Part shown: positions 1-8,000 of the stretch, in pieces
Numbering within the stretch: the first letter of the stretch is position 1
Layout: every line of letters starts with the position of its first letter
DNA from: Deltaproteobacteria bacterium RIFOXYD12_FULL_50_9
GTDB taxonomy: Bacteria > Desulfobacterota > Desulfobulbia > Desulfobulbales > CALZHT01
Length of the DNA: 12,445 nucleotides
Reading direction: 5' to 3'
Assembly: GCA_001799225.1 (NCBI GenBank)
Contig: MGTA01000002.1
Coordinates: 3,576 to 16,020 of the forward strand
Position numbers and translations under genes: made by a program
The notes under the pieces: generated by a model
Databases searched by the model: none
The model's input: only the letters and a program-made list of their open reading frames with translations
What the model was told of the DNA's origin: nothing

Positions 1-1392
1 CCGATATTTTTGCATCCGGCTCCTGGGCTTATCCGGTATGGTCATCTCAATCAAGCCCGTACCCAGAGCTGGCAAAAGGTAGGCCTTTCGGAAATGCTCT
101 TCGTGCTTGAGTCCCAGGGCCTGTTGAATCTCAACTCGTTTCATTGCCCCTTTCATCACTTGAAGAAGCCGCTCGACTTCCCCGGTGACTTCCCCGGTGA
201 CTTCCCCGGTGACTTCCCCGGTGACTTCCCCGGCAAAAAAGGTCAATGTCCCACCATGGCCGGTTTCCGAGCGCCAGACAGGCTTGGGCAATTTACGTTC
301 GAGGCAGGCTTTCTGGATCATCATGCTCCCGCGGCCAAATTTCTCCATCAACCCCCGTAGATACAGAACATGCGAGATGTCCGGATTACGCAGTACCGAA
401 ATATGGCCGGTGAGCAATTTATCTACCGTGACCCCCTCCGGCAGGCTGCCGGAATTCCAGATTTCCAGACGGCGCGGATACACATGGACCGCTATGCCAC
501 CGGAGAAGTCGGCATAGTCCCGATGGGAAAAAGCATTGATTAAACCCTCTCTCACCGCTTGGGGCGGATATAGAGGTTCATCGCTTCTAAACAGTGCATT
601 TTTGCCGAATTGAGCACGTGTTGGCGTATTTCGCAAAATAAAGGCGTAAACCTGCTTAAAGACGGAAACCAATGGCCCCTCGTAGGATTGCATGTCCTTG
701 TATGTTTCATCGGTTTGATCAGAAGAAAAACATACCGCGCGCACCCGGGCCTGGGGATGGCGAAGGGCTGGATTTTTTCCAAAAAGGACATCGCCGCCGT
801 TGGTCAGGCGGCCATATTTTGCCAGCCCTAAATCCTCCAGAACCATTAAGGCGTCGTTGCCATTGCGGAATTGCACCCGAGCCATTTTATTATTTACTTC
901 ATCCACAAGGACGACTATTTCATCACTATCCAGATCGGATTCCGAATCGGCAACGGAAAAGCGCCGTTCCCAGCGCTCAGGCTCCTCCTGGCGTTTCAGT
1001 ACCATTTCCCGGATCGTCTCAATATCTGCCGGAAGTGTCTGGCCCCCGGCCCGGACAAAGATCCGGTTGTTAAATGCATACGGAATGTCCTTGCCGGCCG
1101 GCACTTCTAGGACAAGCACCTGCTTGCCTGCTATCTCATAAATCTCCGTGGCAACCAGGACCTTAGGAGATATATTGAGGCTAAGTTTCCGTTCAATAGC
1201 GGGCACATTGCATTTCGGACCGACACCATCCACTTGGCCGGTATCGCTAGCCCCGCACACGACAACGCCGCCCCCGGAATTGAGAAACGCACACACCTGG
1301 CGGCCAATGGCATCCAATCCGCAACCGGCCTTAAACTCCACGTTCTGACCTTCGCCCAACAAGAGCATATCCCGCAAATCCTCCTTATTCAC
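1..1392 (-). CDS. Schlafen AlbA_2 / GHKL-type ATP-binding protein, 3' end cut by window edge
   Basis: I translated this frame by hand: 464 codons without a stop, running off the left edge. The N-terminus has the AlbA_2 (Schlafen-type) pattern: NVEFK near residues 17-21, then CAFLNSGGGVVVCGASD at about 34-50. The centre has a divergent GHKL ATPase (HATPase_c_4 type): EGLINAFSHRDY near 282-293 as N-box and a glycine-rich EKFGRGS near 371. Residues 388-407 are repeated Gly-Glu-Val-Thr, followed by a winged-helix-like tail ending PDKPRSRMQKYR. Family members end soon after that motif, so probably only a few residues are missing. Start GTG at 1392 is chosen because GGAGG lies 5 nt upstream; an adjacent GTG at 1395 would be too close. 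It overlaps the DUF4062 gene end by 8 bp, so the two are probably translationally coupled. Family members are annotated as putative transcriptional regulators or RecG-like proteins. A role with the DUF4062 partner is inferred. Confidence 0.9.
   Translation of the reverse strand, partial: MNKEDLRDMLLLGEGQNVEFKAGCGLDAIGRQVCAFLNSGGGVVVCGASDTGQVDGVGPKCNVPAIERKLSLNISPKVLVATEIYEIAGKQVLVLEVPAGKDIPYAFNNRIFVRAGGQTLPADIETIREMVLKRQEEPERWERRFSVADSESDLDSDEIVVLVDEVNNKMARVQFRNGNDALMVLEDLGLAKYGRLTNGGDVLFGKNPALRHPQARVRAVCFSSDQTDETYKDMQSYEGPLVSVFKQVYAFILRNTPTRAQFGKNALFRSDEPLYPPQAVREGLINAFSHRDYADFSGGIAVHVYPRRLEIWNSGSLPEGVTVDKLLTGHISVLRNPDISHVLYLRGLMEKFGRGSMMIQKACLERKLPKPVWRSETGHGGTLTFFAGEVTGEVTGEVTGEVTGEVERLLQVMKGAMKRVEIQQALGLKHEEHFRKAYLLPALGTGLIEMTIPDKPRSRMQKYR
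175..233 (-). repeat. 12-bp tandem repeat coding a GEVT linker
   Basis: The unit gacttccccggt (+ strand) is repeated almost five times without a mismatch. It lies in frame inside the AlbA_2/GHKL protein and encodes Gly-Glu-Val-Thr units between the ATPase domain and the C-terminal winged helix. Because 12 is a multiple of 3, slippage would change linker length without shifting the frame. Similar GEVT or TPQV linkers are familiar in this protein family. Confidence 0.95.
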
Positions 1393-2029
1393 CACGCCCT
1401 CCTTTCTGCCTGGTCATGCTGCTGATTTTAGCTGGATCAGACAGGTTTTCGTGAATGAATGCCTCTACTTCCTGATATCTCGAGAATTGCGCGGTGGCAA
1501 ACAGGAAGGCGTCCTCATATGACTGGAACTTCTGGACCCAATTTCCTTTTCGGTCTCGCAATGGTTCGCTCTGGCGGATGGCCTCCTCGTAGACGTCGAT
1601 TACCCGCAAGTCACTGATGGATGTCGCCTTAGTTTTGAGTTTCAGGCTGCCGCGGCCATCGCTGTCTTTGTAACCAAGATCGCCAAGGAACTTACGAGCG
1701 AAGACAACCTGATCGTGGGCCAGCAGCCAGCGGGGCTTTTTCAATTCAATAGCCTTGAGGAGTTCCTGGTGGGTGATGGAAATATTCCCCGGCTCAACGC
1801 CGCTTCCATAATAAGGGGTGATCAATCCCAGAAACAGATCACACTTTTCAACCGCCTTGATGCAGTTATCAAAGGCAGACCGGTTCGAAAAAACCGGCAT
1901 GGTTCCCTTATGCGACATCCATACCTCATAATCAAAGGCGGTCAGCAGGGTATATATGCGGTCCAGAAGCTCTTCGATACCGTATACTGTGGAAGAGACC
2001 AGCACTACCAATTTTCTGGCGGAACTCAT
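1385..2029 (-). CDS. DUF4062 domain protein (TIR-like superfamily)
   Basis: This 214-residue protein opens with KLVVLVSSTVYGIEE, the first-strand and SST signature of DUF4062. It continues with EVWMSHKGTMPVF (about 36-48), then CDLFLGLITPYYGSG (about 64-78) and SITHQELLKAIE (about 84-95). These are the usual Rossmann-like strand and loop blocks. DUF4062 is related to TIR-type domains and is common in STAND NTPases and other conflict proteins, where it is thought to be an effector or signalling module. Here it is nearly a stand-alone domain with an uncharacterised C-terminal half. ATG at 2029 has AGGTG 6 nt upstream. The stop overlaps the GTG start of the next gene, and that gene's Shine-Dalgarno lies inside this one, so the pair is coupled. 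Enzymatic activity is not shown by the sequence. Confidence 0.85.
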   Translation of the reverse strand: MSSARKLVVLVSSTVYGIEELLDRIYTLLTAFDYEVWMSHKGTMPVFSNRSAFDNCIKAVEKCDLFLGLITPYYGSGVEPGNISITHQELLKAIELKKPRWLLAHDQVVFARKFLGDLGYKDSDGRGSLKLKTKATSISDLRVIDVYEEAIRQSEPLRDRKGNWVQKFQSYEDAFLFATAQFSRYQEVEAFIHENLSDPAKISSMTRQKGGRGE

Positions 2030-2032
2030 CTG

Positions 2033-2366
2033 TTACACCTCACTGGAAGCATTTTTCCCAAAACCTCTCGTATATTCCCCTTCAAATTTTGCCTTTTCAA
2101 GGACATCCATAAGGACTGCACACTGCTTTTCCGGGGGAATTCTGGCTGAGAATCCGGCAGGCGCTTATAAGTATCCCCATTTTCCTTTAAAGTCAGGACA
2201 GGTCTGCGGGATGGGTATATTTCAGCAGCCAATGATTTACGCAAGTTGTTTTTGCACCAGCGTCCCGGAGTTCCCTAATAATCGAGTTGGTTTTCACCAC
2301 ACCCAGACCAGGTGTTTCCAAAAGACGGAGCAGGTTGTATGCAACTTCTTTATGTATCATCTTCAT
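2033..2366 (-). pseudogene. Short unrecognised open frames, possibly one frameshifted small gene
   Basis: Three overlapping minus-strand frames look protein-like in succession. Frame one is a 57-residue ORF (2366-2193) starting MKMIHKEVAYNLLRLL and containing NSIIRELRDAG. Frame two passes through LAAEIYPSRRPVLTLKENG around 2227-2171. Frame three ends KFEGEYTRGFGKNASSEV with TAA at 2035-2033, just before the DUF4062 start. None is a convincing complete gene alone. Frame two continues from TTG 2244 to a TGA at 2028-2026, giving a 72-codon ORF with a 4-bp overlap onto DUF4062, but its C-terminal half looks less protein-like than frame three. I read this as a small gene broken by two frameshifts, or as two tiny genes. 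No family is recognised. It fills most of the ~360-bp gap between the PIN and DUF4062 genes; no terminator is seen there. Confidence 0.3.
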
Positions 2367-2389
2367 CGCCGACTCACGTACCCATATTT

Positions 2390-2797
2390 CTAAGCCGTTT
2401 CGGTAATAATTTGGAGTGATGAAATATTCATGAAATCCTTCGCGTTATGGGTGACCAGCGGCACGCCATGCCGAACGACACAGGCGGCGATCCAGGCGTC
2501 ATTGAATGAAATAGGGGTTCCGCCTCGCGCACGCTCTGCAACAAGCCGTCCATAACATCGGGCAATTTCATGGTCATAGGGAATCACAACAAAATTTCGT
2601 AGTGTCGTTTCCAGTATTTTACGCTTCTTCTCACCCCAACCTGCTTTCTCAGCGCCAAAATACATCTCACCGACGGTGATAAAAGAAATGGCGAGCAGTC
2701 GCCCTTGAACGTGAGGCGTATATGCTTCGGCCAAAGGACCACCTCTCATCAGATAAGAGACGATACACGTATCAAGGATGATCTTGGCGTCACTCAT
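2390..2797 (-). CDS. vapC: VapC-type PIN-domain toxin ribonuclease
   Basis: This 135-residue PIN protein has normal VapC length. Acidic catalytic positions are visible: D9 in KIILDTCIVSYL, E44 in TVGEMYFGAEKA, D100 in ISFNDAWIAACVVRHG, and D121 in the VTHNAKDF block. PIN toxins of this kind cut RNA, typically tRNA or rRNA, using divalent metal. The ATG overlaps the stop of the upstream 329-residue gene by 4 bp (ATGA), the usual antitoxin-toxin arrangement. That upstream gene is much larger than a VapB, however. No VapB-sized reading frame is seen between them, so the upstream protein probably holds the neutralising function in its tail. Autoregulation through the upstream inverted repeat is possible. 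Confidence 0.88.
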   Translation of the reverse strand: MSDAKIILDTCIVSYLMRGGPLAEAYTPHVQGRLLAISFITVGEMYFGAEKAGWGEKKRKILETTLRNFVVIPYDHEIARCYGRLVAERARGGTPISFNDAWIAACVVRHGVPLVTHNAKDFMNISSLQIITETA

Positions 2798-3783
2798 GAC
2801 ACACCGCTCCCCACCACATTTCGATGGCGCAGCTCGTCAACCGCCGCCTCGAAGCCATCGTCCACTTCTCCAGGCCAAGTACCGAATAAAGCCCGCACAT
2901 CCGCCATCGGATTCACATTTTGGGAAAGTGCCAGTTCGGCGAGCGTCGGCGACTCCCAAAAATCCCGTGAGATCGGCGTGCCTTGCGGTAGGAGATCGGT
3001 GGCCTCGCCTTCATGGTCCTCCAACCGCTCAATGTCATGAATTTTGATACTCGCGATCTTCCCGGTCACAGGATCCTCCTTCGCCTCGCCCACGATGCGT
3101 ACATACTGAAGAATGTCTTCCAGAACTTCATCCTTCTGCTCCTCGTCGAAGAGACAAAGCACTGGTTCACCGACGGCAGGATGGACCCGGCACCGGGTAC
3201 CATGTTCCTTAAAATCAGCCATCAACAGCCGCCCCTCAATGGTTCTGATGTTAATAAGCGGCCCCTTGATTCGTTCCTGAATCCGCGCGAAACCATCCGG
3301 CGTAAACAATGTCGTCACCGGACTGTCGCGGTGATTGAGGGTAAACTGGATAGAACTAACCCCCTGTCGGAACAGAACGCCCGCGTCCCGCCAGGCCATC
3401 AACACGCCTGCGTCGTATCCCGCCGGCATAGCCCCGTTGGTTTCTTGCGTGACCGTTAAACCTCCTAGCGCCTTTTCCAGGATTTCCAAGCCAAAGTCCA
3501 TGCCCGGCAATGAAGGTTGCGTCTGCCGCTTCTCGAATCCGAGGACCGCCGCCGGACTGCCATGCGTTAATAGCACCAGATCAAACGCTACTTCATCCTT
3601 GATGCTACGGAGCTGCGGCCCCCGGCGCGCGCTATCGCTCTCACCCGCAAGGACTCGCCCTGTCCGCTGCAACGCCTTATTAAAACTAACGAGGAACCTT
3701 AACAGGTGCGCCACGGGAATCTTGCCGGGGCCGACCGCTTCGCCGTCGAAGCGAATTTTTAATATGGGATCATGTTCGGTCAT
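2794..3783 (-). CDS. Uncharacterised 329-residue protein with antitoxin-like C-terminus, paired with PIN toxin
   Basis: No named family is recognised. The N-terminus (DPILKIRFDGEAVGPGKIPV, then HLLRFLVSFNKAL) looks like an alpha/beta domain. Residues 175-255 are strand-rich (INIRTIEGRLLMADF, then GKIASIKIHDIERLE). The last ~50 residues contain LAELALSQNV and ADVRALFGTWPGEVDDGFE, acidic and amphipathic as in toxin-binding antitoxin tails. ATG 3783 has AAGGAGG just upstream. The stop overlaps the PIN toxin ATG by 4 bp. I infer that it neutralises or senses for the PIN protein, with a regulatory body fused to a VapB-like tail. The assignment rests on position and tail character only. Confidence 0.75.
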   Translation of the reverse strand: MTEHDPILKIRFDGEAVGPGKIPVAHLLRFLVSFNKALQRTGRVLAGESDSARRGPQLRSIKDEVAFDLVLLTHGSPAAVLGFEKRQTQPSLPGMDFGLEILEKALGGLTVTQETNGAMPAGYDAGVLMAWRDAGVLFRQGVSSIQFTLNHRDSPVTTLFTPDGFARIQERIKGPLINIRTIEGRLLMADFKEHGTRCRVHPAVGEPVLCLFDEEQKDEVLEDILQYVRIVGEAKEDPVTGKIASIKIHDIERLEDHEGEATDLLPQGTPISRDFWESPTLAELALSQNVNPMADVRALFGTWPGEVDDGFEAAVDELRHRNVVGSGVS

Positions 3784-3808
3784 TGGTTTTCCTCCTTAAT
3801 TTACAACT

Positions 3809-3824
3809 CGTTCTGTCAAGAACG
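3809..3824. promoter_or_regulatory. Inverted repeat upstream of the 329-residue gene
   Basis: CGTTCT-gtca-AGAACG is a perfect 6-bp inverted repeat with a 4-nt spacer. It lies 26-41 nt upstream of the 3783 ATG, just before the Shine-Dalgarno. Position and symmetry fit an operator for the antitoxin-like/PIN unit. It is short enough to be chance. Confidence 0.35.
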
Positions 3825-3845
3825 ATTGACTTGTTTTAGGTGCCA

Positions 3846-3872
3846 ATACTAATGTTTTTGCTATTAATTCAA
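3846..3872 (-). promoter_or_regulatory. Weak candidate promoter for the 329-residue gene
   Basis: On the minus strand TTGAAT (3872-3867) and TAGTAT (3851-3846) are separated by 15 nt, close to sigma-70 boxes but with a short spacer. The 171-bp gap after the coiled-coil gene is the only place here for a separate promoter. No terminator hairpin with a T-tract is visible in the gap. Confidence 0.2.
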
Positions 3873-3954
3873 GTAGTTGACTTTCTTGAAATCCCCGGTG
3901 GATTCCCTCCCCCCTGATTAGCTGGCTAGAACGGAAGGTCACAGTCAATGACTC

Positions 3955-4617
3955 TCACAACCCCTTAAAAACGCCACCGATAAACCTAACCCCTTGCAAT
4001 CGATTTATAATTTGTCCTAATCTCGTGCCTTGAGCCTGCATTTCTTTTTGCAAAGTCCCGATTTCTGCCTCTTGTACCGGAATTTTACTTGCTGCCACTT
4101 GCAGAGTGCCGATTTTTTGGTTCATCGTTTGCTGTTCAGAGGCCAAGGTTTGGGTGGCACGTTGAAACCCGTCTATTTGCTGTGTTAAGTTTTGAATTAA
4201 CATATTCTGTTTGGCAAGAAATTCAGTTATCTGTCGTTCGACCCCCTGCTGGTGAGCAATGAGATCATTCTTGACTTCCACCCTAAAGGAGACCAATTCT
4301 TCATCCAAACCTTGCTTCAAACTGCCAACTTGTTCTTGCCACTCCTTCTCAATTCCACCTAACCGTTTATCCGTCAGAGCTTCGGTCTTGGTCAGCCTTC
4401 CATCAATTTCAGCGTTGAGGCTTTCTTTTACAGAAGATAATTCCTGAGATAACTTTTCGAAATCAGAAGAAATTTCTTGCCGCTTTTCTTCCCAATCGTT
4501 AGCAATTGTGTCAAGCCGTGAGACAACAACTTCCTCAATCTGGACCAGTTTGCTGTTAATGGTAGTATGGAGGTCTTTCTCGATTGTCGTCAGTAATTGT
4601 TCTGCCTGGGAAACCAA
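3955..4617 (-). CDS. Coiled-coil protein, distal fragment (same frame as 4696-5046)
   Basis: This 220-residue frame starts at TTG 4617 (MVSQAEQLLTTIEKDLHTTI) and is open upstream to the TGA at 4698. It is almost entirely heptad-rich coiled coil (KLSQELSSVKESLNAEIDGR, LTQQIDGFQRATQTLASEQQ). It ends in a short non-helical tail, RFIGGVFKGL. No membrane segment or enzymatic motif is seen. It is in the same frame as the 116-residue ORF upstream, separated only by one stop codon plus 26 sense codons. It is best read as the C-terminal two thirds of a 363-codon protein. TTG has only a distant AAGGAG, so independent translation is doubtful. Coiled coils next to helicase-nucleases may act as scaffolds or sensors; that is inference. 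Confidence 0.65.
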   Translation of the reverse strand: MVSQAEQLLTTIEKDLHTTINSKLVQIEEVVVSRLDTIANDWEEKRQEISSDFEKLSQELSSVKESLNAEIDGRLTKTEALTDKRLGGIEKEWQEQVGSLKQGLDEELVSFRVEVKNDLIAHQQGVERQITEFLAKQNMLIQNLTQQIDGFQRATQTLASEQQTMNQKIGTLQVAASKIPVQEAEIGTLQKEMQAQGTRLGQIINRLQGVRFIGGVFKGL

Positions 4618-4695
4618 ATCGAGAACAACATCACTCTCCTTAATGGCCTTCTCCGCATGCGCACGGGATGCCTCAACAAACTGCGAATGTTCTGA

Positions 4696-4698
4696 TCA
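4696..4698 (-). other. In-frame TGA splitting the coiled-coil gene
   Basis: Reading the minus strand, AAA GAA TCT TGA TCA GAA CAT keeps one frame across the stop. Codon 117 of a 363-codon frame (5046-3955) is therefore the only interruption. A single C-to-T change from CGA (Arg) would create it. It could be a true nonsense mutation, an assembly error or programmed readthrough. Confidence 0.85.
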
Positions 4699-5046
4699 AG
4701 ATTCTTTGTTGCCTTGGTGAAGTTTTTGTGCTGCCTCGTTGAAACGCATTTCAAGGGCTGCTTTTGTCTGATCGAAGCGCTCCAGTAGTTTCTGCTGCGA
4801 CTCCTCGGTATGTTCCATTGTCTCAGAGATGCCCGCTTTCAGCTCTTCCCATTCTTCCTGAATATGCTGAAGACGCCACTGTATTTCACTACTAACCTCC
4901 TGGGTCTCCTGGATGGACTCCACGAATTTCGCGACGTCTTCCTGGAAACGCACTATGATTTTTGTGGCGGCAAGCGCGCCATCCAGGCGCTCGTCAAACT
5001 CCTGGAGCTTTGCCTGGACTTGGTCTCGACTGGTAATTTCAGGCAT
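4696..5046 (-). CDS. Coiled-coil protein, proximal fragment ending at in-frame TGA
   Basis: This 116-residue highly charged helical protein starts MPEITSRDQVQAKLQEFDER and contains EIQWRLQHIQEEWEELKAGI. It ends at a TGA (4698-4696), after which the frame stays open and coiled-coil-like to 3955. ATG 5046 lies inside the end of the helicase gene: the two overlap by 8 bp, with GAGG in the helicase end serving as ribosome site. That implies translational coupling and a shared operon. No known domain is recognised. It could be a functional short protein, or the N-terminus of a full-length coiled-coil partner inactivated by a nonsense change. Confidence 0.75.
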   Translation of the reverse strand: MPEITSRDQVQAKLQEFDERLDGALAATKIIVRFQEDVAKFVESIQETQEVSSEIQWRLQHIQEEWEELKAGISETMEHTEESQQKLLERFDQTKAALEMRFNEAAQKLHQGNKES

Positions 5047-8000
5047 TGATCATTTCCTCCATCATAAGAGCCTTCTTTCGGAGACGTTCTGTGTCGGGTG
5101 GGAGTTCCTCGACAAGCATAAAAAACTCAAGACAGTCACGCAGGATCGCAACCTGGGTGTTCCCATAATGTTGGGGATGTTGCGCCTCTTCGGCCAAAAA
5201 ATCCCATCCTTCCGGGCTGTCACAGGTCGTATCCTGGTCATTTAATATCAACAAAAGTTCGGATTGCAATTGTTGGTTTGAAGTTTTGTACAACTCCATC
5301 ATTTGCGTAAGGGGAATCATACGTTCGTTGGCTGTCCGCAAAAATCGTTTTGTGTTGGCACCAAGCTCGGCAGGAGGTGAAAATTCTCGCGTCAGGTACA
5401 ACGCCGGAAGATTATGGGGATTCCCCTCCAACTCTCTTCGGCCTTTTGTATAAGTTTCGTCCGGGTAGTCTTGAAACTCCTCACAGAGCTGTCGGAGTTT
5501 CGCAATATCCAAGGTATTACTCCGCAACAGCAACTTGTTAAGCTCAATCATGCTTGCATCAACGCTCGGATTTTGTGGCCTCGGCCTGACCCGGTCAAGA
5601 AAATCAAGCTCCGGTGAGCAAAAATTGCAGCAGCCACAGCGGTAGGCCGGGACGCCCCACTTCTCGCCCTCAAAATAGGGCAATATCCTAACCCGCTGAC
5701 ATTTCTTTTCCTTCGCACTGTTAACCACGCGGCAGAGGTTCCACAGCATATCATACCGCATGGTGATAACATCCTTATAAGTATGATCAAGAAGCAGGAG
5801 TAGGTGTTCATACACGGTATCGAAGAATGCGTACTGTATAGATGAAGTATCGAGATGTGGAAAAATTATGAACCTATTGGTTCTTGTGGCAAAATCGGTC
5901 AATGGCTTATATTTCTCACGAACCCCGGCCAAACTTAATGCCTTCTTGCCGACATCTTCCCAGTGGCTCATATAAGCTTCTAAACTGATCTGCATCAGGC
6001 TTTCCTGGGACTCTACCTCTTCAAAGCTGACAGGCAGGCCGTCAAGACTAAGAATTACCTCAAAACGGGGTGACATTCCATAGTCAACCGTATAGTCTTC
6101 AACCAGCCCCAATGAAAGTAACCGGTACAAGGCAAGCTCAGGGCGACTGATATCATCAGTATAATTAAAACGAATGGGGATCGGATTTTCACCGGTTTGA
6201 ACATGGGCGGCCAGCAGTTTGTCCAACATACGAAGGGCGTAGATGGCATCTGACTCGGCTCCAGGATAACTCCGGGAGATAAAAAGATGTTGCTTGCCAT
6301 AATCGCAGATGGAATTCCGACCATGGTTACAGCCTCTTGTCCAGCTACATTGGGGCCGCTTGAGGCCTGCTGTGTTTTTCAGTTCACTGAGGCATGTATC
6401 GTTGGGAGGGTCAACCAGTAACACAATATGCGCCCTTTCGTTATCGCGTCCGGCCCGCCCGACTTCTTGGTACCATGACTCAATGCCAGATGAGAACGAG
6501 GTGTGGATAACAAAGCGAACGCTGCTCTTGTCAATCCCCATACCGAAACCTTTGGTGGCGACAAGGATGTCGAAACGGCTGTGCTTGAAATCATTTTGGT
6601 TGACCTTAATAAGCTTCTCCCAGCCTGGTGGAGATAACGCTTTGTCAACGGAAAATCCGCGCTCACACCGCAGGCAGGCTTTCAGACCAACCGCCGTGGT
6701 GGTAGATTCATTTTCATCTTCATTATCATCATCCGTGCCCACAGCAATCTTACGGAGGCTGGTGTACTCATACGAATGGCATAGTGGGCACAACGTCGGT
6801 GGTTTACTAGAAAAAGCGCGTACTTTGCCGACAGAAAAAGCACCAAGATCGTATTTTGGATATCTTCCCCTTCGTGACTCAAAAACCTTGTCTGATTCCA
6901 GAATGCCCATAGTTTCAAACAGGTAGTGAGTTGTTCCATCCTTGACTGTGGTTTTGCCATGCGGATCAGCATAGATACAAAATACAATGCCAACCGCCTT
7001 CTCATTTCGGCTATTGCGTTGGGTAAGCAGAACAGACAATGATTTTTGCTTCAGTGCAGTGGCTAAATCATCCTGTAAAATTTTGCGGAAGGCTACAGTC
7101 TTGCTGGCGCCATCGGAGACCGGGACAATTTGATAACTAAAACGCTCACGGTCGGCCATCGGCTCACGCACGACATCGGTATCGGCCAGCTTAAGGATAT
7201 TGCGCATATCTTTTTCGACCTCTTGCCCTGCCGTTGCGGTCAGAGCAACAAGCCGAAATTCTGGATTCCTTGCGGCCAGGGTCATTCGCATGGTCGGCAA
7301 TTTCAAATAGGATGGCCTGAAATCATGCCCCCATTCCGAAATACAATGGGCCTCATCAACGGCAAGGATATTGATAGGAACAAACTCCTGCAGCTCTTCC
7401 AGCTCCTCAACAAATTTCTTGATGCGCAACCGCTCCGGGGAAATATAGAGCATGCGCAAATAGCCCAGCTTTACCTCTTCCATGTACCGTCGTTGCTCAA
7501 TGACGTCGATATCGGAGTTAATAAATTCCATTGAGGTGATGCCATAATTTAACAAGGTCAGGCGCTGATCACGCATCAGGGATCTCAACGGGGCAATGAC
7601 AATGGTCAATCCTGGTTTAAGCAAAGCCGGCAGCCAGAAACAGAACGACTTACCACTACCGGTTGTGGATATACCAATGGTCTCCTTACCGTCAAAGATT
7701 CGCTGCAGCACCTTATCCTGAAAACGGTTTGTGCCAGAACTATAGCCAAAGACCTCACGAGTAATGTAGCCAAGACGTTGATGGATTTCTTCAAGTGTCA
7801 AACCGCTCCTGAATGAAATTGAGTCTTCACTACGCAATGGGGTGGGAAGAGAAGCTGAAGAGTTTTGGATGACAAGAGGATCGACGCTTTTTTCCATCAA
7901 TTGCCGTTGGCGGGTGGCGGTAACGGTAATGGAAGGATGGAGGTAGACCCGCCATGTATTAGCCATAGCCGGCACGCTTACCTTGACGGTCGGCAGATCA

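Noticed and set aside
175..233. Short repeats as a CRISPR array
   Set aside because: The 12-bp units are directly adjacent without spacers and encode an in-frame protein linker.
2026..2244. 72-codon ORF with ATGA overlap onto DUF4062 as an independent gene
   Set aside because: It needs a TTG start and its C-terminal half looks less protein-like than the overlapping third frame. It is treated as part of a broken small gene.
2193..2366. HicA toxin resemblance of the 57-residue ORF
   Set aside because: SIIRELRDAG and the later THP recall HicA, but the Gly-Ser-His catalytic block is absent, the histidine spacing is wrong, and no HicB lies next to it.
1956..2393. Plus-strand ORFs here and elsewhere (for example 6309-6926, 11628-12242)
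   Set aside because: They lie opposite well-supported minus-strand genes, have no recognisable domains, and look like antisense shadows.
3809..3824. TTGACA within the inverted repeat as a -35 box
   Set aside because: At 17-nt spacing the -10 position falls on the Shine-Dalgarno sequence and shows no TATAAT-like bases.
4696..4698. TGA as a selenocysteine codon
   Set aside because: The residue would lie in a plain coiled coil with no redox motif. The downstream 40 nt show only a weak 4-bp GCAT/ATGC stem, not a convincing bacterial SECIS.
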